Under the pieces are notes generated by a model. That model was not told the DNA's origin, did not search any database, and was given only the letters and a program-made list of their open reading frames with translations. The translations under genes were made by a program, and so were the position numbers. From Tremella fuciformis (lineage: Eukaryota; Basidiomycota; Tremellomycetes; Tremellales; Tremellaceae), in contig CP136490.1 in NCBI GenBank assembly GCA_032768795.1, positions 5,270,001-5,334,000 on the forward strand: a stretch of DNA of 64,000 nucleotides, written 5' to 3'. Below, piece after piece: positions 33,101-42,668 of the stretch. Each line of letters begins with the position of its first letter. Positions within the stretch are counted from its first letter, which is position 1.

Positions 33101-34484
33101 AATCATCAAGCACAAGGCTCGGATTGTTGCCAAAGGATACTCGCAGGTCCCCGGACAAGACTTTGAGGAGACCTACTCACCGGTTGCACGCCTCACATCA
33201 CTTCGAATATTCTTCACCATTGTGGCGACAGATGGCCTAGCAACAGGTCAGGTCGACGTCATTTCAGCATTTCTCAATGGAGAACTCACGATACCAATCT
33301 ACATGGAGATACCCCTTGGCTATCAAGCCACCAACCGAAAGGCAAACTGCGTGAAGCTGCTCAAGGCCCTTTACGGATTGAAGCAAGCAGGTCGAACCTG
33401 GTGGGAGGCTTTGGATAAGCAACTGGCAAAGCTCGGGTTTGAGCGGTGTGCACAGGACTGGGGAGTGTACGTGAGAAAAGAAACCAAGACGGCATACCTG
33501 GTGGTGTACGTGGACGACATGCTGGTAGCAGCAAAGGACAAGGCGACGGTTGATGAGATCAAGAGGGAATTAGCAAGGCGGTGGGAGATGACCGATGCCG
33601 GAGAGGTGACGTTCATGCTCGGACTGAAGGTCAGCCGAGACGCGGAGGAGCGCACCATCCATCTCAGTCAAACAGCTTACATCGACACCATCCTTGACCG
33701 ATTCAATATGACGACCGCCAAGCCTGTCACTACCCCATGGGTAGCGGGTGTCCACCTCCAACCAGACGGAGAGCCGTGTCACGAGGGCGTGGCAAGATAC
33801 CAGCAGCTTGTCGGGAGCTTGATGTGGGCAGCAATGGCGACGCGACCGGACATAACCTTTGCGGTCAGCGCACTGGCAAGACATTGCTCAGCTCCGACAC
33901 AAGAGCACTGGGAGATGGGGAAAAGGGCGTTGAAGTACTTGAAGGGTACACGCACCTTAGGATTGAAGCTTGGCGGCAAAAGGAGAACGCCTGTGCTGGA
34001 AGCATGGAGCGATGCCGACCACGCTGGGGACTTGTCCGACAGAAAGTCAACGAGTGGCTTTATTGTCAAGTTCCGAGGATCTACTGTCAGCTGGGCAACA
34101 CAAAAGCAGAAGAGTCGAGCGTTATCGACAGCCGAAGCCGAGTACTACGCCCTCACGGAGACCTGGAAGGACGTGGAATGGGTAAAGAAGGCATTGATGG
34201 AGTACGGAGTGGAGAGCACGGAAAGGGTGATGATATGGTGCGACAACCAGTCGGCCATAGCCCTGGTAGAGAATCCGGCTCACCATCGTTCGACCAAGCA
34301 CATCGACATATACTGGCATCAGATCCGAGACGTCAAGAAGAGCGGCAGATATGATCTGGAATACGTCAGAACAGACGATCAACTGGCCGACATCTTCACA
34401 AAGGGTTTGGCGGGACCGGCGCATCAGCGACACCGAGAGGGGTTGGGAGTAGTGGAAGGCGGCGCGAGAGAGACTCACGCATGA
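30180..34484 (+). CDS. Copia gag-pol polyprotein, copy B
   Basis: 1,434 aa from the ATG at 30180. Domain order and catalytic motifs are the same as in copy A: zinc knuckle CFTCGKQGHKAEDC, protease LDSGATHH, integrase HEALGHLG/CESC and RTDGGGEY, RT YVDDMLVA, RNase H WSDADHAGD. Compared with copy A I see scattered single substitutions (for example AFKMWEL vs AFEMWEL, KETKTAY vs KGSKTAY, AVEQVTEQ vs AREEVTEQ) and no indels in the frame. The long ORFs on the opposite strand are shadows. Open frame plus identical LTRs suggest a young and possibly active element. Confidence 0.95.
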   Translation: MSTTETTVNSTAMSIPILKGLGNYFEWRNAMIDWFNLVGCYDVALGYLPEPVDEAREPTPDVSSMGTTTTSGTESKPALGIGADQKRRELLDWRSKNQRAMGQIRRFVSTTYRLDLLDCTTAFKMWELLIEIHPLESAENKQEIRRELGTLFLTEEGDMKEHLEKFGGIAERGAAAGIPELKDDKSRCAAFIETLPYHLHPIRSQFFSLPENQQRFTSLRRIYLIEEKRKAISDTRSATAEAMALAVGGQPYRGNGRERGRRFGRGQQGGPQGGGRRQPNSRGDGERTKGKFPGKCFTCGKQGHKAEDCWSRKDGEKKGEANAAEKMVGVSREYEGLAGVAPALHVGQPAVGAATENGHALWILDSGATHHLTHDQSLLSDMTNLTTPRRFGAANKDTVMTADQSGSFVTTINKRVPFTLKEVYYLPNGRLNLLSMPTLAKRGWKFNIEASRAGMTHIEHGVTVEFTHRGGLWTIELPRGRGAKGSQQGESTRGLVMAATRGRTLKEWHEALGHLGVTTIKDLARDERVIGLTITGGLEFKTSDCESCQISKATRLTFNDVSIRGKTPLEIVHSDVAGPVRPSTSGMRYYVTIIDDFTQITLLRAMEKKSEVLGHLQKCIALLENALSTTIKVIRTDGGGEYSGERWDRWTQEKGLVHQITPAYTPQLNGVAERMNRTVKEMIAANLIGAKMGGEHWVFAMKWTEAMLMRTRVGSDGKTPWEVLWKRKPSMEDVHPFGCEAWVRIPEANREKGDMTQARAEKGRLVGLPAGTSGWAIWLPLTQKVIFSRDVTFRTTSQAEVNPPAVEQVTEQVEQVPVPIESLDDQPSSGEQVTEEVEERAEPEAVAEEGGAGQEDAQADQPAPVPAEPVPFQPRRSERARAPRVMIADGEVNIASNDEIFGWMLSATAALDDDPKTYEQAMASPLKKQWEEAVSTELRVIEKAGTWEEAVLPEDRRIVGCKWVFKTKRDQDGAIIKHKARIVAKGYSQVPGQDFEETYSPVARLTSLRIFFTIVATDGLATGQVDVISAFLNGELTIPIYMEIPLGYQATNRKANCVKLLKALYGLKQAGRTWWEALDKQLAKLGFERCAQDWGVYVRKETKTAYLVVYVDDMLVAAKDKATVDEIKRELARRWEMTDAGEVTFMLGLKVSRDAEERTIHLSQTAYIDTILDRFNMTTAKPVTTPWVAGVHLQPDGEPCHEGVARYQQLVGSLMWAAMATRPDITFAVSALARHCSAPTQEHWEMGKRALKYLKGTRTLGLKLGGKRRTPVLEAWSDADHAGDLSDRKSTSGFIVKFRGSTVSWATQKQKSRALSTAEAEYYALTETWKDVEWVKKALMEYGVESTERVMIWCDNQSAIALVENPAHHRSTKHIDIYWHQIRDVKKSGRYDLEYVRTDDQLADIFTKGLAGPAHQRHREGLGVVEGGARETHA

Positions 34485-34999
34485 TCCATCCTCCGGACAA
34501 TGGCAGGAAACATCGAGTCGAGAGATCCCCGATTGCGTTAAGCGTGTACTTCTTCGCTAAGCGGGAATCTGTTGAAGACTCAACCGCCGCGTTCGCCCCG
34601 GGTGCTGACCCGCTCGCAACCAAGGTCCCGACCGATAGGATCCCGCCTGTGGGTGAGCGTAGACACGTACCGGATCAGGGCAGAGGTGTCCCCTCCCCCA
34701 GGAGCACCGAGGATTCGCTGGCGGCATCCTGGGCTCATCGGGCTCGAGACCAGGCAAATCGGCAGGGGTTCATCCGGGGAATCACTAGACGTGGCGCCCT
34801 GCCGACTACCGGTATAGAGGTAAAAGAGAGAGCGGCGACGACGAGTCGTGCGGGCGTGTTGTTGACGCCGGCGGAGGCTGGCAGTCAGGGACTGGAGTTA
34901 TGAGGAGTTATGAGACGGGTGGCAAATGTGGCACAGTGAGCAAGGCTACTCTGATGGCGTGCACGCATGCTTGGGTGAGCAGTGACGTCTAAAGGGGAG
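34485..34999 (+). other. 3' non-coding region of copia copy B
   Basis: 515 bp between the pol stop and the 3' LTR, ending in the polypurine tract at 34991-34999. Its ends match copy A, but positions about 34660-34880 are divergent and longer. Confidence 0.7.
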
Positions 35000-35122
35000 T
35001 GTTGAAGGTTAGCCGCCACTGCGGGGTTATAGGAATTACCGTAGAAAGACGAAACTACATATAGCCACCACTCATAGAGATAGTACGATGAATTCTCTCT
35101 TCAGCTCATCCGCGATTCAACA
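35000..35122 (+). repeat. 3' LTR of copia copy B
   Basis: A 123-bp LTR identical to the 5' LTR, preceded by the polypurine tract and followed by GGCGT at 35123-35127. It ends about 230 bp from the RPL13 stop codon, which faces it. Confidence 0.95.
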
Positions 35123-35350
35123 GGCGTTTGGGTCACACGTGATCCTTTCAAGATTGGTATTTTGATACTCGTACTCGTAGACAGCACAACCAGATTGGCA
35201 GCAGTACTAGTAGCTGTCTGGTTGATACGAGTCGGCAAGGATACATCGCTCCGTACGGGTAGCCTTTTTGGGACATCCAGAACGAGAGGAGCGTCAGTGA
35301 AGCCGGTGCATGTCCTATCAATGTACACAGATGCCAGGTGAATCCAGCCT

Positions 35351-36258
35351 CTACTTGGCCTTGGCGGCCTCCTCAGCAGCCTTGGCCTCGGCGCGCTTCT
35401 TCCTTGCGCCCTCGTTGCGCTGGTCGGCACGGGCCTCGCGAAGAGTCGTGAAAGCGGAGAACTCCTTCTCCTCGTCGGTAATCGCACGGGGAGCCTCGGG
35501 TGCGTAAGTAGCGGGGAGAGCAGGGAGGTCGCGGGTGATGTGAGCAGTGAGATCGTCCCCCTATATCATCAGCAGGAGCCCATGACCGGGAACATCCGCC
35601 AATTGAAGAGGCATTGACGCAGACTTGCGGGTGTTGAGACGTGGAAAATGGATACTTACGGAGGCATCGCCCTTCTTCGGCTTGCCGGCTTTGCGGGGGA
35701 ACACGACAAGGCGAGATCGGTAGTCCTTCAGCCTCTCGACGTTGAGGGACTGTCCCTCCTCCGACTTGCTCCGCCTGCGGGGGTCGACCGCGATGCCGAG
35801 ACCCTTCGCCTCCTTCTTCCTGATGCCAGCGAGCTTGAGCTCGGAAAGGGTGAAACCACGGCCCTCTTCAAATGTCAGCTCCTGTAGGATGGTCAAGCCT
35901 CCCCACGCGTGTCCCCAGCTCCCTCTCTTTTCGGCGCCCAGCCTCCGGAAAGTGCCCTCCCTGGCAGAATTCCACACTCACCTCGGATGCGGATGTTGTA
36001 ACGTTGAGTGGGGCATCGGACTGCCGGGCGCAATCGACCGAGAGGAGCAGCACCGGAAGCAAGAGCCTTCTTGGAGCGAGCGACACGGCGAGACTTCTTC
36101 TTGCCGGGCTGGTCAAACCAGGTCTTGACCCGCCTCTGCCAGTCTTTGTGCTGCGAAGGGTCAGCAAGAGTTGCTCATCCTTTGCCTTTGCCCTTGCCAC
36201 GCCAGGTGATGACACGCACGAAGTGGTTCTTCGGCAACTGGTTGTTGTGCTTGACCAT
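35351..36258 (-). CDS. RPL13: 60S ribosomal protein L13 (eL13)
   Basis: Structural protein of the large cytosolic ribosomal subunit. Four exons (36258-36220, 36150-35982, 35865-35660, 35560-35351) join in frame to 207 aa, the usual eL13 length. It starts [13 protein letters not shown], followed by [22 protein letters not shown], the classic eL13 N-terminus, then [27 protein letters not shown] and [17 protein letters not shown]. The C-terminus is Ala/Lys-rich ([16 protein letters not shown]). The second intron (116 nt) needs an acceptor at GAAG (35867-35866) to keep the conserved GRGFTL frame. The third intron is 99 nt. These are longer than most introns here, a common feature of fungal ribosomal protein genes. 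Confidence 0.95.
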
Positions 36259-36969
36259 CTTGCCGAACTTTTGGTGTTGAACGACGAAGAGAACAAGCGT
36301 ATGCTATGCGACGTACAACCCCAATAGACCCAGCGGCCAGGGGCTTGATTTGCAGCGAACGGCAATTTCGTGAATCACGAAACTCCGAAGACACCCAGGG
36401 AATACAACGCAATGTGGCACTCAGTCTCTTGAGCTACCACGTGTTACGGGAGTACTCTTATCAGACGGGGCGCGTCACCTACCCGCAACCCAGCATGCAG
36501 AACATTTTCCTCTCCTTTCTTTACGCTTAACAACTTCGGGAAAAAGCACTGAGCAATGCCTTGATCCTCGTTCTCGAGTCGATCTCATCGTGGCCAGCTC
36601 AGCCGTCTATTCTATCCGAAGGAGACCGATCGACAGACGAGTTATTGGGTGGGTTGTCGGCCTGTTTTGGCTCCCAAGTGGGTCAGGCCGTGGCCGAGAA
36701 CCCAAGACTTGTTTCACATCCGTTCGTCCCTTCATGCATGTCATACAAATACACCAAAAGGAGACACATCGCATCGGCTTGCTGTCCTGCCAGACGCCCT
36801 TGCCGGTCTACGATGAACATGGTCTCCACCGCAAACTATGCTCATGCAACACCATTCTACAACAACTATGATGGTGGCTCTCGTACAGGTTCAAGAGCCG
36901 TGAGAGCCAAGTGACAAATCATGCCTGTAAAGGATAAGGCGGCCAGCGAGATTCCCCCCAGGTACCCCG
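36259..36969. other. Intergenic region between RPL13 and the SUMO ligase gene
   Basis: 711 bp upstream of RPL13 and downstream of the SIZ gene. Short ORFs on the plus strand (for example 36561-36914) have no recognisable motif or codon pattern and I do not call them. The RPL13 promoter must lie here, but no specific element was recognised. Confidence 0.4.
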
Positions 36970-39495
36970 TCAATACTGACGGTGAACTGTCAAACCGTTT
37001 CTCGGCTGCTGCTCTTCGGTCCAGTCGGACGTGCTTCGGTGTTGAAACGTATCCGGATGACCGTTCACTGCTCGGCGCTCGTAGCCGTGCTTGTCGTGTG
37101 CAGGCGTTGTGCCCCAAGGGGCGATGTCTCGCGGTGGAGTCCAATATGCAGCTGGCCGTTGCTCGTGACGATGGGAGTTTCCACGCCATCGGGACTCGAA
37201 ATCAAGCGATTCTGTGTCTGCTCCAGGACTCCTCGGTGTATAGTCATACGCGCCAGGTGCCGGAGGAGGGAGGTCTTTATGGTATCCGCCATTAAGCCGG
37301 GCTGCCGCTCCCATCGGAGGTCCACTCGATCCGCCGGCGGGAGGAGGCGAGTAAGCGGGGCCCGGCCGGTGAAAACCCGGCATGTCATCGTCATCGTCCG
37401 TGTCCGAATCCAGTGTCAAATCGATCACCTCGTTTACGGCGGCTTCTTTGACGTTCATAGGCAGAGGCGGAGCCGGAGTCCGTTCTCGTGCACTAGAAGA
37501 AGCCATTGCAGGTTGAGATCGATGAGACCCGTTGGCGCCCCGATCATTTGCCAGTGGCCGATCGTCCTCGTCCTCCGAATCAGACAGGAGGTCGATGAAT
37601 TTCCGTTTATGCCCATCGCGCGCAGGCTCGTTTTGAGGCGTCGGACTTATGGACGGCTTTCTATCCATTGGAGGCGTCTCAAGAGTCGCCTCACTCGCAA
37701 TGAGGGCGGGGCGCCGAGCGAGCCAATTTGCCGAGCCAAACTTGCCATCCTCGGTATGCCACTGCCCGTCTGGCTCTACCACAACCTCCTCGACTGTGTC
37801 GGGTACCGCTTTGAGGATGCTGAGGAAATAGCCGTCGACGATGAGATCGTCAAATGCCAAGGCTTTGCTGCAGAGTGGGCATAGCCACTGTGGGTGTACA
37901 GCGTTGTTTTCGATCCACCACGTTGCGTCGAAGCATTGCATGTGGGAGCATTTTGACGATCGAATGGGTCGGGTGATGCGCATCATTGACAACTGCAAGT
38001 GAGGATGGGTATCCCCACAAAGGCTACAGCTTACCGGATCCTTTAGCGACATCTTCGAGTTGGTGAAGATAATGTCGTCTTCATCGTCGTCATCTGGCTT
38101 AACTGGAGACTGTCAGTGCTGTCGTATGAGAGGGTTTGAATGTGGCGGACCTGAACTCGTCTGATTGTCGCTGGTAGGTGTCAAATCCAGCAATCTGGTC
38201 AAAAGTTCCTCCTTATTGGTCATTTCGGCGAAGACGACCTGAAACCAGAAACGCTGATGTCAGCAGCGCACAAACGGGCACATGACTCTACCTTTGATTG
38301 GTCTTTCTTCTTCCCAACGGTTGGACCTGTATGGCCAAAAACTACCGATATCATACGACCAGGCGAGCGAGTTAACGGTCGACTTTTCTCGACATCAAGC
38401 GGCGGAGCGCTGCCCGCTTTGCCTCGAAGTCCACGTTCCTTGAAGGGTACGCCCAGCTCGTCCACAATGACGTCGGGGTTGAAAGGGTATTCTATCGGGA
38501 TGCTACGATTTGTTATGTGCGAGTTTGACATATTTTGCGGATGACCAGGGGGCCTGTAGTAATCTGACGAAGCGCAGAATATGCGAACGGAATAATGTGG
38601 ATGAGAAGCGGGGTTGGCCTTGGAGAAATCGAGCTTCTGTAGCACATCTGCCGGGATAGTGAAATGAGCCTTCTTTTCTCTTCTGACATGGCTGTTCTCG
38701 GAAGCAGCAATGTCTCCGAGTCAGCGCGGAATAGCAACCTCCTGGTCATCCCTTACCGGGAAGGGGTTCCATATTTGTCAATGCCTTGATCGGCTTCCAC
38801 ATGGGACTTGTCTTCCAGTCCAAAAGTGTCGCCACCCCTCGATTGTACACGTTACTCGCGTTCCATGATGACGATGATGAAGCAGGCGGAGGCGGTGCGT
38901 GGTAATTCCCGTAATTGGAGGTGGATCCGTATCGATCTGACGTGAGCATACATCTTTGTTTCAGCTTCTGATGACCTTACGAGGAGGAGGTGGTGGCTGT
39001 CCATAGTGTGACGTCGACCCGGCTGAGATTCCTCCGAAGGTTGGGATCGCTGGCGGCTGATAAAGGTATTGGCGCACGGCAAGACCTACAGACTCGCAAT
39101 CATAGCGCACTTTCGAATATGTGCGCATATCATTCGTCTGATGCATCGCCCGAAATGCGTTCTCCACCCTGCGAGTCAGAGCAGATCGTCAGTCTTGGAG
39201 CCAATCACACACTTTCTGAGCAGATCGGCCTTTCTCTCCTGGCTCCTAATATGGAGGGTCGTACGAGTCTGTTCTTCGATTATGCGACCGAATTCGCGTA
39301 GCTCTGCGATCCTCTGTTTCGGAAGGAATGTATCGCAGAACCACTGTGTTCATCAGCAAGGAACTCAGCCCCAGTCCGAAGCAAGCATTTCCTTGGCTCA
39401 TATTGCCGTTAAGCTCGCAAAGCCTGATTGCTCGTGGGGGACGAGTGAGCACTCACTGAGAAATCTTGCCAGTCATTCTTGAACTCGGGCGCCAT
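36970..39495 (-). CDS. SIZ/PIAS-type E3 SUMO-protein ligase
   Basis: Transfers SUMO from Ubc9 to nuclear targets such as PCNA and septins in the yeast homologues. Start ATG at 39495 (MAPEFKNDWQDFS), first donor at 39456, next exon from 39343. Residues about 14-60 contain the SAP-like segment RIAELREFGRI...RKADLLRKVENAF. A PINIT-like region follows (WKTSPMWKPIKALTN ... KKAHFTIPADVLQKLDF ... YSVRIFCAS). The MIZ/SP-RING finger is LKDPLSMMRITRPIRSSKC with SHMQCFD and WLCPLCSKAL supplying the Cys/His ligands, then LAFDDLIVDGYF. A SUMO-interacting motif candidate is VIDLTLDSDTDDDDD near the middle of the tail. About seven introns; the one near 38750 needs an unusual acceptor to keep frame. The C-terminal third is disordered. 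Confidence 0.88.
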
Positions 39496-39852
39496 TCCTG
39501 TCGGTCATGCGGCGGGGTCAAATATGCTGGTCGGGCGAGGCTTGCTAAAGAAGTTGTCCGATGATTGATGTCGGCTTATGAGGCAACGATCGTCAAATCT
39601 CCTTTCACGCCAAAACTCCTGACGAGGCTACGTGTGAGGTGGATGGACCCGACTGGCCTTCGGAATGGTTTGCAGGTGTGACCCCGTGCTTGACTGCGAG
39701 GTCGACTGACCAGCGGACGAGTGCAAATTGCAAGTGGACCACTTTCCATTCATGGTGATCCCAACGGACATCCCAGCTTTTGATTCCGTCGACCGCCGAC
39801 CTCCACCTCTGGTGACCAGCTACGAGTGTAGTTCCCTCTTCAATCATCAAAT
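39496..39852. promoter_or_regulatory. Divergent promoter region of SIZ-like and NudC genes
   Basis: 357 bp between two divergent start codons. It must serve both genes. No TATA box or repeated motif stood out. Confidence 0.4.
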
Positions 39853-40778
39853 ATGTCGGATCCCACTGCAAGCGAGCGATATGAAAGCATGACCCCGGAG
39901 CAACGGCGTAGCCATGATCAAGCATTGCTTGAACGCGAGAAACGTGAGCAAGAAGGTAGGTCCGCTCATCTCGGTTGTCCTTTGACCACTCATTCGTCTA
40001 TAGCGTTGCCTTACACATGGAGTCAAGAGCTTGGGACCGTCGCTGTCAATGTACCGTTACCCAAGGGTACTCGAGCTCGCGACCTGATTGTCGTTCTGGA
40101 CAAGCGGCGCCTGAAGGTCTGTTTAGCTTGAGCCTTCCTTTGATTCTCGTCACTTATCGTTTCGCAGGTGCAGTTGAAAACCGATGCGGAACCGATACTG
40201 GCCGGCGAGCTGTATGCGGACATTGCGAAGGACGACTCTTCTTGGACAATTCGTCAGTGCATCTCAAGTTTATCCCGAATTTCACTGATACATAGAGGAT
40301 GATGTGATGACCATCGACATGGAGAAGATGTCGTGAGTATGGGCAAGAACGTTGACCCTCTGGCTGTCATTGATTGAAGGGCGCATCTCAACACGCACCA
40401 ATGGTGGCCACACGTCTTGACGCATCATCCAAAGATCGACACGACCAAGATACAACCCGAGAACTCCAAGCTTTCGGACTTGGACGGAGAAACGCGATCC
40501 ATGGTTGAAAAGATGATGGTAAGTCCTCTCATTTCGCGTGCGAATCGCCTTGACAACTCAGTTTGACAACCAGCAAAAAGTGAGAGCCCAAGCCCAAGCG
40601 GTCGCCGCATAGCTTATATTATCAGGCATTGGGCAAGCCAACATCTGACGAGTTGAAAAAGATGGAAATGCTGCAGAAGTTCCAGAAGATGCACCCAGAT
40701 ATGGACTTTTCACAGGGGAGTACGATCAGGAAGAGTCACGGATTGAGGTCCGCTGACGAACAGGCCAAGATTGGCTAA
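39853..40778 (+). CDS. nudC: Nuclear movement protein NudC (CS/p23 domain)
   Basis: Dynein-pathway and Hsp90 co-chaperone-like protein required for nuclear migration in fungi. Eight exons (39853-39955, 40004-40116, 40168-40252, 40296-40332, 40380-40518, 40562-40579, 40626-40715, 40764-40778) give 199 aa, matching fungal NudC length. The N-terminus is a charged helix ([10 protein letters not shown]). The CS domain includes [20 protein letters not shown] and [13 protein letters not shown]. The conserved tail has [41 protein letters not shown] and HPDMDFS, then AKIG. The last intron (40716-40763) has a fine CTGAC branch and AACAG acceptor but no GT at the donor position; a GT lies 4 bases downstream and would shift the frame. 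Divergent from the SIZ-like gene. Confidence 0.9.
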
Positions 40779-41235
40779 AGTCTGACATGTGTCATTGTTT
40801 CCCCTGTTGTAAACACTCCCACCACCAGCATGCATGCATCAACCACCCCGGTCTGTGCCACTTGAGAGGTGATAGCGTGCCACGCTCGGCGATATCGTTT
40901 CGGCTGTAACCGGGATTTTCCCCCGCCGTTCCGTCCGCCCCCCGTCCAGGCTCACTTTTCTCCTCGCTTCCCCCCTTCTCATAAGCCCATTCCTGCTTTT
41001 TCTCTTCTCTCCACTCACCACTCCGTTTCTCTCTTCTCTTCCGGGTCCGTTTCTGTAACAAAGGTGCGTATCTACACTCCTCACCCCAACCTCTTGGGTC
41101 AGAAGCCGCCCGATCTCGCCCGGCATTCCGTTCCCGCACTCTTCATATGCGCAGGTGGAGCGGGGTTTCCCGTGTTGAGATCGTTGGAGAAATTCATTTC
41201 CCATAAGTAGCTGATCAACGTCAGAGATCGTCAAA
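40779..41235 (+). promoter_or_regulatory. Promoter and CT-rich leader of the ADP/ATP carrier gene
   Basis: 457 bp between NudC and the carrier start. Positions about 40915-41060 are strongly CT-rich on the plus strand, the pattern typical of leaders of highly expressed fungal genes. A likely 5' UTR intron runs from a GTGCGT donor at about 41065 to a CAG near 41224, with the branch-like CTGATCAAC before it. Confidence 0.55.
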
Positions 41236-42375
41236 ATGTCGCAAGGCAAACCTAAGGACTTCGGCGCGTTCATGACGGACTTCCTCATGGGAGGTGTGTC
41301 TGCCGCCGTCGCCAAGACCGCTGCCGCCCCTATCGAGCGTATCAAGCTCTTGGTGCAGAACCAGGATGAGATGTGAGCCTGATCCTCGATAGACCCCCCC
41401 TGAAGAGTCCTGGTGTCGGTCGTTCTGACACTTAGGATCAAGCAGGGCCGTCTCTCTACCCCTTACAAGGGTATCGTTGACTGCTTCGGCCGTACCTACC
41501 GTGAGGAGGGACTGGCCTCCCTCTGGCGAGGTAACACCGCCAACGTCATCCGTTACTTCCCCACTCAGGCCTTGAACTTCGCCTTCAAGGACTACTTCAA
41601 ATCGCTCTTCGGCTTCAAGAAGTCCGAGGGCTACTGGAAGTGGTTCGGTGGTAACATCGCTTCCGTACGTCGATTCATCATTGACCCTCAATCCGCTCTC
41701 TGATCGCCTCAGGGTGGTGCTGCTGGTGCCTCGTCCCTTCTCTTCGTCTACTCGCTCGACTACGCTCGTACCCGTCTCGCCAACGACAACAAATCCGCAT
41801 CTAAGGGCGGTCAGCGTCAATTCAACGGTCTCGTGGATGTGTACAGGAAGACTCTTGCGTCTGACGGTATCGCCGGTCTCTACCGCGGTTTCGTTCCCTC
41901 TGTCGTCGGTATCATTGTCTACCGTGGTCTCTACTTCGGAATGTGTGAGTTCCGCCAGACTGTCCGCGCGTCATGTAGCTGACTTCGCAGACGACTCGAT
42001 CAAGCCTGTCATCCTCGTCGGCCCTCTTGAGGGCAACTTCCTCGCTTCTTTCGCTCTCGGCTGGGGTGTCACCACTGGAGCCGGTCTCGCTTCGTACCCT
42101 CTGGACACCATCCGTCGTCGTATGATGATGACTTCGGGTGGCACTGTCCACTACAAGTCGATGATGGACGCCGGCTCGCAGATCGTTGCCAAGGAGGGCG
42201 TGCGCTCGCTCTTCAAGGGCGCAGGTGCCAACATCCTTCGTGGTGTTGCAGGTGCCGGTGTCCTGTCCCTGTACGACAAGCTCCAGGAGCTCATGTTCGG
42301 CAAGGTCTACTCCGTGAGCTCCATCTCTGGCTTCTCTAATCACTCGCTGACTGAGTATAGGGTGGCTCTGGGTAA
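41236..42375 (+). CDS. AAC: Mitochondrial ADP/ATP carrier
   Basis: Exchanges cytosolic ADP for matrix ATP across the inner mitochondrial membrane. Five exons (41236-41372, 41436-41664, 41713-41944, 41991-42313, 42361-42375) join in frame to 311 aa, the usual length. Three mitochondrial carrier repeats are visible with [24 protein letters not shown] and [12 protein letters not shown], matching the Px[DE]xx[KR] pattern. RRRMMM is the signature unique to ADP/ATP carriers. Six helices are expected. The N-terminus ([20 protein letters not shown]) is short and lacks a presequence, as usual. Codon use is strongly biased to C-ending codons, fitting high expression. The last exon encodes only GGSG and the stop. 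Confidence 0.97.
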
Positions 42376-42668
42376 TCACCCGGCTGACGAGTCCTTCCAA
42401 TATCCTCGCCCCTCCTCCATTTCCGAGACCCTCTTTCTCAATAGTCCTGCATACCATCCTTGTTCCAAGGAAGCGACGCGTGTTTCTGGTGACGATGAAG
42501 GATGCATCAATTACGATAGAGCCGATGTGACGTGTGTCTCTCGACGATCTTTGATTTCAGATTGCCCAATTAGCCGATGCACTCGTATAACACAGCGCAT
42601 CGTTGAATAATCCACGATTGGGTTTTCATTCAGAGACTTGTCATTTGCCATTTGCCAGTGGTGATTCC

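Larger units (their letters stand above)
30004..35122 (+). mobile_element. Ty1/copia LTR retrotransposon, copy B (full length)
   Basis: A 5,119-bp element on the plus strand, bounded by two identical 123-bp LTRs (30004-30126 and 35000-35122) and flanked by the duplication GGCGT (29999-30003 and 35123-35127). It has one intact gag-pol frame and a polypurine tract AAAGGGGAG at 34991-34999. It is nearly identical to copy A in coding sequence, differing by about fifteen to twenty amino acids, but is opposite in orientation and has its own target duplication, so it is an independent insertion. Confidence 0.96.

Noticed and set aside
24925..35122. The inverted pair as an assembly duplication artefact
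   Set aside because: The two copies have different target duplications, different LTR lengths and scattered coding differences, which an artefactual copy would not have.
36561..36914. Plus-strand ORF of 117 aa between RPL13 and the SIZ-like gene
   Set aside because: No domain, poor start context, and no codon pattern; likely chance.
40716..40910. NudC with a long C-terminal tail read from the GT at 40720
   Set aside because: It would replace the conserved AKIG end of NudC with an unrelated Cys/His-rich tail; kept only as an alternative isoform in the findings.
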